NCBI GenBank assembly: GCA_038143435.1
Contig: JAYQLX010000003.1
Coordinates: 186,001-250,000 of the forward strand
Direction: 5' to 3'
From: UBA8337 sp038143435
Lineage (GTDB): Bacteria > Pseudomonadota > Alphaproteobacteria > RS24
DNA length: 64,000 nt
The position numbers and the translations under genes are program-made. Shown one piece after another: positions 17,533-25,751 of this stretch. The stretch's first letter is position 1, and each line of letters starts with the position of its first letter. Under the pieces are notes generated by a model. The model made no database searches. It was not told the origin of the DNA and saw nothing but the letters and a program-made list of their open reading frames with translations.

Positions 17533-18531
17533 ATGTTTAATGTTCGATTGACCGTCCGCCAAGTTGCGGCGTTGACTTTTGCTTTTGCCATAAGTGCAAA
17601 CCTAGCCGTACCGTCGTTGGCCGATGATCATGGGGAAAAGCCGCAGGCCTTTGAATATGCAGTAGCCAGCGATATGGCCGAGCAGGCGTTATTGCTCGAT
17701 GTTGCGCGAGCGGGTTCGCGTTTGGTCGCAGTTGGTGAATTCGGCCATGTGCTCTTGTCTGATGATAATGGTGAGAACTGGCGGCAGGCGACTTCTGTGC
17801 CGACGCGCAACACGCTGGTCGGCGTCACTTTTATCGACAATCAAACCGGCTATGCGGTCGGTCATGCGGCGACGATCTTGAAAACCTCGGATGGCGGCGA
17901 CAATTGGACATTGAAATTTACTGAGCGGCGCGGCGAAACCCCGCTTTTCGCGGTATATTTTGCCGATGCGCAAAATGGCATTGCGGTTGGCGGTTTTTCG
18001 TACACATTTGAAACCAAAAATGGCGGCGAAAGCTGGACACAGCGCGCTTTGGTCGAAGACAGCTATGACGATTTTCATTTGAATGATTTATTCACCGACA
18101 AAACAGGCAATGTCTACATCCCCGCCGAATTTGGCACGGTTTATAAATCGCGCGACCGCGGGCAAAACTGGCAAGCCATCGAAACTGGCTATGACGGCTC
18201 CTTTTGGGGCGGCCTCGGCCTCGCCAATGGCGATGTTCTGGTGTTTGGCATGCGCGGCAATGTCTGGCGTTCGTCTGATGCAGGCGCCAGTTGGAAGCAG
18301 GTTAATACCGGCACGGACCAATCGGTCTCAGGCGGCACGCAATTGGATGATGGCCGCATTGTTCTGGCCGGCCTCTCGGGCACGGTGCTGGTCTCCCGCG
18401 ATGGCGGCAAAAGCTTCACCAACCAGCCGCGTCCCGACCGTTTGAGCTTCGCCACCGCCATCGGCAAAACCGGCGATGAGATTATCTTGCTGGGCGACCC
18501 AGGCATTAAGGACCATAATCTGGCACAATAA
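17533..18531 (+). CDS. exported YCF48/BNR-like beta-propeller protein
   Basis: A 332-residue exported protein. The signal peptide runs to about residue 35 (ALTFAFAISANLAVPSLADD). The rest is a set of repeats with the BNR-like pattern S.D.G..W: LLSDDNGENWRQA, LKTSDGGDNWTLK, FETKNGGESWTQR, YKSRDRGQNWQAI, WRSSDAGASWKQV and LVSRDGGKSFTNQ, as in YCF48/HCF136-like seven-bladed propellers. Such genes stand beside DUF1302 and DUF1329 genes in other Proteobacteria and may encode an assembly factor for the envelope complex. I prefer the ATG at 17533 over one 18 codons earlier because GGGAGGAA precedes it. In known clusters an RND/MMPL permease gene comes next; here a terminator follows. Confidence 0.85.
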   Translation: MFNVRLTVRQVAALTFAFAISANLAVPSLADDHGEKPQAFEYAVASDMAEQALLLDVARAGSRLVAVGEFGHVLLSDDNGENWRQATSVPTRNTLVGVTFIDNQTGYAVGHAATILKTSDGGDNWTLKFTERRGETPLFAVYFADAQNGIAVGGFSYTFETKNGGESWTQRALVEDSYDDFHLNDLFTDKTGNVYIPAEFGTVYKSRDRGQNWQAIETGYDGSFWGGLGLANGDVLVFGMRGNVWRSSDAGASWKQVNTGTDQSVSGGTQLDDGRIVLAGLSGTVLVSRDGGKSFTNQPRPDRLSFATAIGKTGDEIILLGDPGIKDHNLAQ

Positions 18532-18578
18532 ATCATGCTTTTGAGCGATGCGCTCCCTAAAGGGGAGTTAACATGACA

Positions 18579-18606
18579 AGAGGTGGCTTCGGCCACCTCT
18601 TTTTTA
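18579..18606 (+). terminator. intrinsic terminator with TTCG tetraloop
   Basis: AGAGGTGGC pairs with GCCACCTCT around a stable TTCG loop and ends in a run of T. It closes the DUF1302-DUF1329-YCF48 transcript. Confidence 0.9.
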
Positions 18607-18744
18607 TAAACACGCGCTGATTTATTAGCTTCGCCCGGAAAAGCGCTACCGGCTTGCTTTTTTCCGTTTCTGCTTTCGTTTCTCCCTTGCAAAAAGTTGC
18701 GTCCTCTCTACCATCATCTCAATACGCCAGTGGGGAGGGGTGTT

Positions 18745-19542
18745 ATGGAAACAGTGCAATTGCCCGATTGCGTGACGCTTGAACGCTCTAATGGCCTGGC
18801 CCTTGTCACGCTCGATCGTGGCAGTTATGGCGGAGGCATGAACCCGCTTTCGGCGGAGGCGATGGAGGGTTTGCGCGATGTGGCGCGGTGGCTAAAAGGT
18901 GATATTGAAACCCATTGTGTGATCGTCACCGGCGCGCGCGTATTTTCCATCGGGGCCGATTTGAAAGACCCCGATATGCACACGCATGGTCTTGACACCC
19001 TGACGCAGCGGCAAAAACTTTTGCTCGGCCCTGATATGTGTGCCGCTTGGGAGGCGCTGGAACAAGTAACCATTTGCGCAATGGAGCGCTATGCCATTGG
19101 CGGGGCGTTGGCGTTAGCCGTGTCGTGCGATTGGCGCGTCGCTTCCAAAGATTGTGATGTTCGCCTGCCTGAAGTGCCGCTTGGCATTAACATGTCTTGG
19201 CAGGCCAATCCACGCATCACTGCGCTTATCGGCCCATCGCGGGCCAAGCAATTGGTGATTTTGGGTGAAAATATCGGCGCTGAGACGGCCGCGCAATGGG
19301 GGCTTATAGATAAGGTCACTGCCGCAGGTGGGGCTCTGGCAGCGGCGCAAGAGCTGGCCGCCAAAGTCTTGGCCTTGCCGCCCGTCCCGGTGCGCATGAG
19401 CAAGCAAGCGATTAATGCGCATGCCCATGCGCTCAATCATCTCTCATCTTTTATGGACCGCGAACAATATGCGCTGCTGACCGGTTCAGATGAAAACAAG
19501 GCGGCGGTGCGCGCAGTTTTTGGTAAACGGGAAAAGAGTTGA
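18745..19542 (+). CDS. crotonase-fold protein (enoyl-CoA hydratase/isomerase family)
   Basis: A 265-residue acyl-CoA enzyme of the crotonase fold. The first oxyanion-hole segment is FSIGADLKD (residues 67-75), the second is AIGGALALAVSCD (117-129). Of the two catalytic Glu of rat enoyl-CoA hydratase, the one in the motif GGGCE is replaced by Ala123 here, while the one in LPEVPLG (Glu143) is kept. That pattern is more like isomerases or other crotonase branches than like a classical hydratase (inference). GGGGAGGGG precedes the ATG. It starts an operon-like run with the next three genes, three bases before the following ATG. The substrate is unknown. Confidence 0.85.
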   Translation: METVQLPDCVTLERSNGLALVTLDRGSYGGGMNPLSAEAMEGLRDVARWLKGDIETHCVIVTGARVFSIGADLKDPDMHTHGLDTLTQRQKLLLGPDMCAAWEALEQVTICAMERYAIGGALALAVSCDWRVASKDCDVRLPEVPLGINMSWQANPRITALIGPSRAKQLVILGENIGAETAAQWGLIDKVTAAGGALAAAQELAAKVLALPPVPVRMSKQAINAHAHALNHLSSFMDREQYALLTGSDENKAAVRAVFGKREKS

Positions 19543-19545
19543 TAA

Positions 19546-20646
19546 ATGCTGACACCGGCTGATGATTATCCGTTGCACCAAACCCCCGAGCCAATGGCAT
19601 ATGCGGGCAGCGATCGCAATTTTTACGACCGTTTTTTCTTTAACGGCTATAGCGCCGATGGCACGATTTTTTTCGCCGCCGCGCTCGGTGTGTATCCGCA
19701 ATTGAATATAATGGATGCGAGTTTTTCGCTATCCTATGAGGGTCGGCAGTATAATTTGCGTGCCTCGAAAGAAATGCTTGGTGACCGGCTCGCCCTGAGC
19801 ATTGGCCCGCTCAGCATTGAAATTATTAGACCGATGCAAGAAACCCGCATCACACTGGCTGACAATGAGGGCAGCTTGACTGGCAGTCTGACAGCCACTG
19901 CGCGACATGAAGTCATTGAAGAGCCGCGTTTCACCCGTCGCCAGGGCACGCGCATGATGATGGATTTGACGCGCGCCACGCAAAATATTGAATGGACGGG
20001 CACGCTTGATTTGCGCGGGGCTAAAATTAATGTCGATGGCTGTCGCGGCACGCGCGACCGCAGCTGGGGCATTCGCCAAATTGGCATGGCCGAGCCGCAA
20101 GCGCCGGTGCCGCCTGCGCCGCAGCAATTTTACTGGCTGTGGACGCCGAGCAATTTCGATGCAGCGGCGTTCTTCTGCCACACCAATGATGATGGCGCAG
20201 GTGCGCCGTGGAACCGTAAAGCGGTGTTTGATGATTTTGCCAATCACAGCCGCTTGGAAATGACGCAGATTGAGGTAACAACCGAATATCATGCCGGCAC
20301 GCGCCGCGTGGCAAAACTGCAAATGCAAGGCGGCGGGGTCAAAGCAAGTTTCACCCCGACCGGCCATATATTTTATATGCAGGGGCTCGGCTATATTCAT
20401 CCTGAATGGAATCATGGCACGCATCACGGCGCTTTGCGGGTGGGCTTTGACGAGATTGATTTGGCCGCAGCAGAGGGCGATCTCAAAATCGGCAAAATGG
20501 AAAATCTGCACATTCAAAGCCTGTCGGATATTGTGCTAGAGGTGAACGGAACAATGCATAAGGGCCGGGGCGTGATTGAGCAGCTATTTATCGGCCCGCA
20601 TGCGCCGAGCGGCTTTCAAGACCTTGTTGACGGCATTATGGATTGA
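19546..20646 (+). CDS. unknown protein, probably lipocalin-like double beta-barrel (DUF7064/7065 type)
   Basis: A 366-residue protein without signal peptide or membrane helix. It is rich in beta-strand patterns and aromatic residues: FYDRFFFNGYSADGTIFFAA near the start, RGTRDRSWGIRQIG in the middle and HHGALRVGFDEIDL later. This build resembles the paired lipocalin-like domains of DUF7064/DUF7065 proteins and of AttH-like hydroxyneurosporene-synthase relatives; I recall such genes beside enoyl-CoA hydratase and APH-type kinase genes in lipid-degrading bacteria. The assignment is from memory and pattern only. It starts three bases behind the crotonase stop and ends nine bases before the kinase start, so the three are surely co-transcribed. 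Confidence 0.6.
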   Translation: MLTPADDYPLHQTPEPMAYAGSDRNFYDRFFFNGYSADGTIFFAAALGVYPQLNIMDASFSLSYEGRQYNLRASKEMLGDRLALSIGPLSIEIIRPMQETRITLADNEGSLTGSLTATARHEVIEEPRFTRRQGTRMMMDLTRATQNIEWTGTLDLRGAKINVDGCRGTRDRSWGIRQIGMAEPQAPVPPAPQQFYWLWTPSNFDAAAFFCHTNDDGAGAPWNRKAVFDDFANHSRLEMTQIEVTTEYHAGTRRVAKLQMQGGGVKASFTPTGHIFYMQGLGYIHPEWNHGTHHGALRVGFDEIDLAAAEGDLKIGKMENLHIQSLSDIVLEVNGTMHKGRGVIEQLFIGPHAPSGFQDLVDGIMD

Positions 20647-20655
20647 GGCTGGGCC

Positions 20656-21714
20656 ATGAGTTTTCGCGACCATCCTGAAAAATTCGACAATGATTTTCTC
20701 GCCGGCCTGTTCGGGCAACATGGTGATGCATTGCGTGGCTTTGACTTTGCCCCGGTCGGCACCGGCCAGGTCGGTGACAGTTTTCGCGTCGCGCTGGATT
20801 GGGCGGTCAATGATGTGGCGTTGCCCGGAACGCTGGTTGCCAAATGTCCGGCCGCTGATGCGGTGAGCCGCGATACGGCGCGCAATATGAATCTTTATGA
20901 AATCGAGACTAAATTTTACGAGCATTTCGGCACCAGCTGCGGCGCGCGCGTGCCGCATGTTTATCTGGCCGATTATGATGCGGCTAGCGGGGATGGCATT
21001 TTATTGTTTGAGGATATGGCACCGGCCGAGCAAATTGCGCAAATGGATGGCTGTTCGGTGGCGCAAGTGGAAGCGGTTTTGCGCGAAGCGGCTTTATTGC
21101 ACAAAAGCCATTGGAATGATGATGCGCTTTCGGCCCATGAATTTTTGACTTTTGGCCAAAAAGAAGAGCGCCGCGCCTTTGTCAGCGGCTTGATGGGTGC
21201 GGTCTATCCTGAATGGCGGGCGCGTTATGAGGGGCGCATTGATGCCGATATTCTCGATATGGGAGCGGCTTTGGTGGCCAAATTCGACGCTTATGTGACC
21301 CCGCGTGAAGGCCCGTCAGTGCTGGCGCATGGCGATATGCGGCTCGATAATATGTTGTTTTCCGATAGGCGAGGGCGGGTCATATTGCTTGATTGGCAGA
21401 CCGCCTCAATGGCCCCGCCTATGGGTGATATTGCCTATTGTATTTCGACCAGTCTGAAACAGGCCGATGAACGTGCCGCCCATGAGGAAAAACTGGTCGC
21501 CGCTTATCACGCGCAATTGGGCGCGTGCGTCGAGGCTTATGATTTTGATGCCGCTTGGGCTGATTATCGCCGCGCCAGTTTTGCCGGTTTCATTATGGCC
21601 GTCATTTCGGCGATGATTGTCGAGCGCACGGAACGGGGCGATGAAATGTTTGCGACAATGGCCGAGCGTTCGGGCTGGCAGGCCTTGCATCTCGACGCAT
21701 TGGCGCTAATTTAG
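20656..21714 (+). CDS. APH-type phosphotransferase family protein
   Basis: A 352-residue cytoplasmic protein with a protein-kinase-like fold. The catalytic loop HGDMRLDNMLF (residues about 224-234) and the metal-binding Asp in ILLDWQTASMAPPMGDIAY (about 242-260) are intact, as is the N-lobe glycine-rich part and LVAKCPAADAVSRDTA with the ATP-binding Lys. Relatives phosphorylate antibiotics, choline, ecdysteroids or acyl-CoA-pathway substrates. In this setting, beside a crotonase and an acyltransferase, a lipid or sterol-like hydroxyl is a more likely target than an antibiotic (inference). Confidence 0.85.
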   Translation: MSFRDHPEKFDNDFLAGLFGQHGDALRGFDFAPVGTGQVGDSFRVALDWAVNDVALPGTLVAKCPAADAVSRDTARNMNLYEIETKFYEHFGTSCGARVPHVYLADYDAASGDGILLFEDMAPAEQIAQMDGCSVAQVEAVLREAALLHKSHWNDDALSAHEFLTFGQKEERRAFVSGLMGAVYPEWRARYEGRIDADILDMGAALVAKFDAYVTPREGPSVLAHGDMRLDNMLFSDRRGRVILLDWQTASMAPPMGDIAYCISTSLKQADERAAHEEKLVAAYHAQLGACVEAYDFDAAWADYRRASFAGFIMAVISAMIVERTERGDEMFATMAERSGWQALHLDALALI

Positions 21715-21747
21715 CGGCCTGATTCAGCTTTGGGGGTCTTTCGCGCC

Positions 21748-22352
21748 ATGACGATTTTCAACACACCGATTTTAAGCCAGTTTTTCAAAATCATCGCCTG
21801 GGGGTGTTACTGGTGATTGGCTGGCGCCCTGGGCCCAGCATTCCCAAAGACATTAAAAAATGCGTCGTGGTGGCGGCGCCGCATACCTCGAATTTGGATT
21901 TCGGATTATTTTTGCCGCTGGTTTTTGCCCTCAATCTCTATGTACGCGTGCTCATCAAACACACGATTTTCATCGGCCCGCTCGGCTGGTTTTTACGCTA
22001 TTGCGGCGGCATTCCCATCGACCGCCGCGCGGCGCGCGATTATGTCGGGATGATGGCCGAACAATTTGAAAAAAACGATGTTTTTCATCTTGTGGTGACA
22101 CCGGAAGGCACGCGCAGCGCGCGCACCCATTGGAAAACCGGTTTTTATCATATTGCGATGGCTGCCAGTGTGCCGATTATTTTGGCCGGCATTAATACGG
22201 AGAAGAGGAGTGTCGGGGTTGACCGTATCATCTATCCGTCGGGTGATATTGATGCCGATATGGCTGAAATTTATGCCTTTTTCGACAATGTGCGCGGGGT
22301 CAGGCCAGAAAATTACGCCTCCCCCAATAAACCGGCGCCGCAAGACGGATAG
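21748..22352 (+). CDS. PlsC-type 1-acylglycerol-3-phosphate acyltransferase family protein (one frameshift)
   Basis: A membrane-associated acyltransferase of about 201 residues. It has the catalytic HX4D motif in APHTSNLDFGL and the substrate-binding PEGTRSA motif, with GGIPIDRRAARD between them. The N-terminus MTIFNTPILSQFFKIIAWG, a membrane-anchoring helix, is joined to the rest only after a one-base shift near 21810. The length is shorter than PlsC (about 240), like a subgroup of stand-alone acyltransferases. It follows the kinase gene by 33 bases. Confidence 0.8.
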
Positions 22353-22424
22353 TCGCGGGCGACGGTAAAACATTTGCCTTTCGGGAGCAGTTGCGGCACA
22401 ATTTCTGCAAATAGGGAGACGCTC

Positions 22425-23021
22425 ATGCTTGATGATACGGATCGCGCGCAATTCTCTGCCATGATTGATGGCACGCAAGAGGATTATCAAAAAATTTCCG
22501 CCGCTTTCGGCGATTTTTCAAAAACCTTGCCTGACCGTGTGCTGGCTCATTTGCAAATGCTGAAAGGCGATTTTGGTGGCTTTGCCGTTGACCGTTTGGA
22601 ACACAGCCTGCAAACCGCAACCCGCGCCCATAAAGACGGTCGCGATGAGGAATATGTCGTTTGCGCGCTTTTGCATGATATTGGTGACCTTTTGGGCACG
22701 TTCAATCATGCCGAATTGGGCGCGGCTATTTTGAAGCCGTTTATTTCCGAGCAGAATTATTTCATGTTGCAAAATCATGGCGTGTTTCAGGGTTATTATT
22801 TCTTCCATCATATCGGGCTCGACCGCGATGCGCGTGAAGCGTTCCGCGATAGCGAGCATTTTGAATATACCGCTCAGTTCTGTCATCTTTATGACCAGTC
22901 GAGCTTTGATCCGGAATATGAATCCTATCCGCTTGAATTTTTCGAGCCGATGGTGCGCCGCGTTATGGCACGTCCGCGCGACTCGATTTATATGAAAGAA
23001 GACGGCGAAGCAGTGATTTAA
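22425..23021 (+). CDS. HD-domain protein (resembles PhnZ-type diiron oxygenases/phosphohydrolases)
   Basis: A 198-residue HD-superfamily protein. The metal ligands His60 in RLEHSLQTA and His84-Asp85 in LLHDIGDLL are present, and HHIGLD near residue 129 may supply the next ligands. The layout resembles PhnZ, which cleaves a hydroxylated aminophosphonate, but the stretch before His60 reads FGGFAVDRLEH and lacks the Tyr and Glu which I recall as important in PhnZ. A phosphohydrolase or a different oxygenation is equally possible. TAGGGAGA precedes the ATG. The gene is separate from the acyltransferase by 72 bases. Confidence 0.7.
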   Translation: MLDDTDRAQFSAMIDGTQEDYQKISAAFGDFSKTLPDRVLAHLQMLKGDFGGFAVDRLEHSLQTATRAHKDGRDEEYVVCALLHDIGDLLGTFNHAELGAAILKPFISEQNYFMLQNHGVFQGYYFFHHIGLDRDAREAFRDSEHFEYTAQFCHLYDQSSFDPEYESYPLEFFEPMVRRVMARPRDSIYMKEDGEAVI

Positions 23022-23058
23022 GCGTTTCGCCTGGCCACCTTAGGGGTAAGAGGGTTTT

Positions 23059-23356
23059 ATGGGCGCCTTACTGACGCTGATTTCGCAGCTGATTGAATTT
23101 TATATTTGGATTGTTATTGCCTCGGCCGTGCTTAGCTGGCTGGTTGCTTTTGATGTCATCAATATGCGCAATCGCTTTGTGTTTATGCTTGGCGATGCGC
23201 TCAATCGCCTGACCGAGCCGGTCTATGCCCGCATTCGCCGTTTTTCTGCCCGATATGGGTGGTCTTGATTTGTCGCCGCTTATTGTCATTTTCGGCCTGA
23301 TTTTCCTGCGCAATTTAATGTGGGAAGTGCTGGGCCCTTCGGTTTATGGCGGATAA
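23059..23356 (+). CDS. YggT family membrane protein (one frameshift)
   Basis: A small inner-membrane protein of about 99 residues with two membrane helices (LISQLIEFYIWIVIASAVLS and, after the shift, PLIVIFGLIFLRNLMWEVL). The linker NRLTEPVYARIRRFLPDMGG is the family signature. YggT proteins are linked with cell division and osmotic tolerance. The frame shifts in the T run near 23245. The stop codon TAA abuts the folD ATG with no gap. Confidence 0.85.
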
Positions 23357-24250
23357 ATGACGGCACAAAAAATTGACGGGAAAGCCATTGCCGCCGCTTT
23401 GCGCGGGCGCATTGGCGCGGCTGTTCAAGATTTGCAAAAACAGCATGGCAAAACGCCGGGGCTGGCCGTGGTGCTGGTCGGGGAAGATGCAGCCAGTCAA
23501 GTTTATGTAAAAAATAAGGGCATTGCGACCAAAGAGGCGGGCATGACCTCATTGGAGTTTCGCCTGCCCGAAGACACGCCGGAAGAGGTGCTGCTCGGCA
23601 AACTGCACGAATTAAATGCCGACCCTGCGGTCAATGGCATATTGGTGCAATTTCCCGTGCCCGCGCAAATTTCGCAACAAGTGGTGATTGATACGATTGA
23701 TGCGGCGAAAGATGTCGATGGCCTCAATCCGGCCAATGCCGGTCGGCTGGTGTCAGGGCTGGATGCGCTGACCCCATGCACGCCTTTGGGCAGTGTCATT
23801 CTCGCCAAAGAAACATTAGGCGACTTGACGGGCAAACATGCCGTGGTCATTGGCCGTTCCAATCTGGTCGGCAAGCCAGTGGCGCAGCTTTTATTGCGCG
23901 AAAATTGCACCGTCACCACGGCCCATTCGCGTACAGGTGATTTACCGGCCGTCTGCCGCCAAGCCGATATTTTGGTCGCCGCCGTCGGCATTCCTGAAAT
24001 GGTCAAGGCCGATTGGGTCAAGCCCGGCGCTTGTGTCATTGATGTCGGCATTAACCGCATTGACGCACCCGAAAAGGGCGAAGGCAAAACCCGTTTGGTT
24101 GGTGACGTTGCTTATGCGGAAGCGGCAGAGATCGCCGCCCATATCACGCCGGTGCCCGGTGGTGTCGGCCCAATGACCATTGCCTGCTTGTTGCGCAACA
24201 CGCTGACCGCCTTTTGCCGCCAAAACGGCTTTGAGGAGCCGGAGGTTTAA
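23357..24250 (+). CDS. folD: bifunctional methylenetetrahydrofolate dehydrogenase/cyclohydrolase
   Basis: FolD interconverts 5,10-methylene-, methenyl- and 10-formyltetrahydrofolate for one-carbon supply. The 297-residue product starts MTAQKIDGKAIAAALRGRI, has the catalytic Lys region ASQVYVKNKG, the Asp-containing DVDGLNPANAGRL, the nucleotide-binding VVIGRSNLVGKPVAQLL and the end ITPVPGGVGPMT. Length and motifs are complete. Its start abuts the yggT stop, and its stop abuts the argG stop on the other strand. Confidence 0.97.
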   Translation: MTAQKIDGKAIAAALRGRIGAAVQDLQKQHGKTPGLAVVLVGEDAASQVYVKNKGIATKEAGMTSLEFRLPEDTPEEVLLGKLHELNADPAVNGILVQFPVPAQISQQVVIDTIDAAKDVDGLNPANAGRLVSGLDALTPCTPLGSVILAKETLGDLTGKHAVVIGRSNLVGKPVAQLLLRENCTVTTAHSRTGDLPAVCRQADILVAAVGIPEMVKADWVKPGACVIDVGINRIDAPEKGEGKTRLVGDVAYAEAAEIAAHITPVPGGVGPMTIACLLRNTLTAFCRQNGFEEPEV

Positions 24251-25462
24251 CTACTTCTGCCGACCCAGCAATTTCAGCCGCAGCGCGTTGAATTTGATAA
24301 AGCCTTCCGCGTCAAACTGGTCATAAACCGCATCTTCTTCAAAGGTCACATGTGCTTCTGAATAGAGCGAATAGGGGCTTTGGCGTGAGACCACGGCGAC
24401 GCTGCCCTTATAGAGCTTGAGCACCACCTCGCCGGTGACGTGAGACTGGCTGGCATCAATCGCCGCTTGCAGCATGACGCGCTCCGGCGCAAACCAAAAG
24501 CCATTATAAATCAGCTCGGCATAGCGCGGCATCAACTCATCTTTCAAATGCATGGCACCGCGGTCGAGCGTGATGCTTTCAATGCCGCGATGGGCGGCGA
24601 GCAAAACCGTGCCGCCCGGGGTTTCATACACACCGCGTGATTTCATGCCGACAAAGCGGTTCTCGACCAAATCGAGCCGCCCAATGCCATTGGCCCCGCC
24701 CAATTCATTGAGCTTGGTCAATAGTGCGGCGGGCGACAGTTTTTCGCCGTCAATCGATACGGCGTCCCCGGCTTCAAAACCGATGGTTGCTTCTGTCGCT
24801 TTATCGGGCGCGTCTTCCGGCGCAACCGTGCGCTGATAAACAAATTCGGGGCAGGGCTGGGCCGGGTCTTCCAGCACTTTGCCTTCGCTCGATGTGTGCA
24901 GCAAATTGGCATCAACCGAGAACGGCGCTTCGCCGCGCTTGTCTTTCGGCACCGGAATTTGATTTTTCTCGGCATAGGCGATGAGTTTTTCGCGGCTTTG
25001 CAAATCCCATTCGCGCCATGGCGCAATCACTTTAATGTCGGGATTGCAGGCATAATAGCCAAGCTCAAAGCGCACTTGGTCATTGCCCTTGCCGGTGGCC
25101 CCATGGCACACCGCATCGGCGCCGGTTTCGGCGGCAATTTCCACCTGCCGTTTGGCAATCAAAGGCCGTGCAATCGAGGTGCCCAGCAAATAAACGCCCT
25201 CATAAAGCGCATTGGCGCGAAACATCGGGAAGACATAATCGCGAACAAATTCTTCGCGTAAATCTTCAATATAAATCTCTTTAATGCCCAGCATTTCGGC
25301 TTTCGCCCGCGCCGGCGCCAACTCTTCGCCTAGCCCGAGATCGGCGGTAAAAGTGACAACCTCGCAAGCATAGGTCTCCTGCAACCATTTCAAAATGATT
25401 GAGGTATCCAGACCGCCCGAATAGGCCAGCACAACTTTCTTGATGACGCTTTTATCGATCAT
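24251..25462 (-). CDS. argG: argininosuccinate synthase
   Basis: ArgG condenses citrulline and aspartate with ATP to argininosuccinate in arginine synthesis. The 403-residue product has the ATP-pyrophosphatase loop LAYSGGLDTSII, HGATGKGNDQVRFELGY and VENRFVGMKSRGVYETPGG. I start it at MIDKSVIKK, because GGAG stands six bases before this ATG; that GGAG sits within an earlier in-frame ATG four codons up. The upstream gap of about 290 bases is structured. The stop codon directly abuts that of folD in the opposite direction. Confidence 0.97.
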   Translation of the reverse strand: MIDKSVIKKVVLAYSGGLDTSIILKWLQETYACEVVTFTADLGLGEELAPARAKAEMLGIKEIYIEDLREEFVRDYVFPMFRANALYEGVYLLGTSIARPLIAKRQVEIAAETGADAVCHGATGKGNDQVRFELGYYACNPDIKVIAPWREWDLQSREKLIAYAEKNQIPVPKDKRGEAPFSVDANLLHTSSEGKVLEDPAQPCPEFVYQRTVAPEDAPDKATEATIGFEAGDAVSIDGEKLSPAALLTKLNELGGANGIGRLDLVENRFVGMKSRGVYETPGGTVLLAAHRGIESITLDRGAMHLKDELMPRYAELIYNGFWFAPERVMLQAAIDASQSHVTGEVVLKLYKGSVAVVSRQSPYSLYSEAHVTFEEDAVYDQFDAEGFIKFNALRLKLLGRQK

Positions 25463-25526
25463 CGATTTCTCCATATCTTGCGCCTTTATACGCTCAATAG
25501 CGAAAAAGAAAAGTATTTGGCGTCAT

Positions 25527-25625
25527 GAAAATATTTTCGCATTTCAACCTATGCGTGTGGTGAAACGAGGCAAACACGCATAACTATGTATCCGGTAGGC
25601 GATTTCCGCCTTTCGGTGGCAATCG
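25527..25625 (-). promoter_or_regulatory. structured leader/operator region upstream of argG
   Basis: Three symmetric elements lie in the gap between rlmN and argG. GAAAATATTTTC at 25527-25538 is a perfect 12-base palindrome. TATGCGTGT at 25550-25558 and ACACGCATA at 25574-25582 are perfect nine-base arms around 15 bases. CGATT-T-CCGCC at 25600-25610 pairs with GGTGG-C-AATCG at 25615-25625 around a four-base loop, read on the argG strand as a GAAA tetraloop. They may be a regulator site, a leader RNA of argG or a small RNA. I do not recognise a known riboswitch. Confidence 0.45.
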
Positions 25626-25751
25626 GGACGCGAGGCTATTTGTTGTGTCTATGAGGTCGTAAATTGGCCGTAATTGTTGTTTGGATTTATTGTTGCCTGT
25701 CTGTCACTATTCTTTTGGTCTCTCACATCTTTAGGAGCGCGCAAAATTGCG

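Noticed and set aside
19729..20517. A long open frame of 262 codons on the minus strand
   Set aside because: It is the antisense shadow of the 366-residue gene at 19546-20646, which has proper spacing to its neighbours; the shadow shows no family motif or ribosome-binding site.
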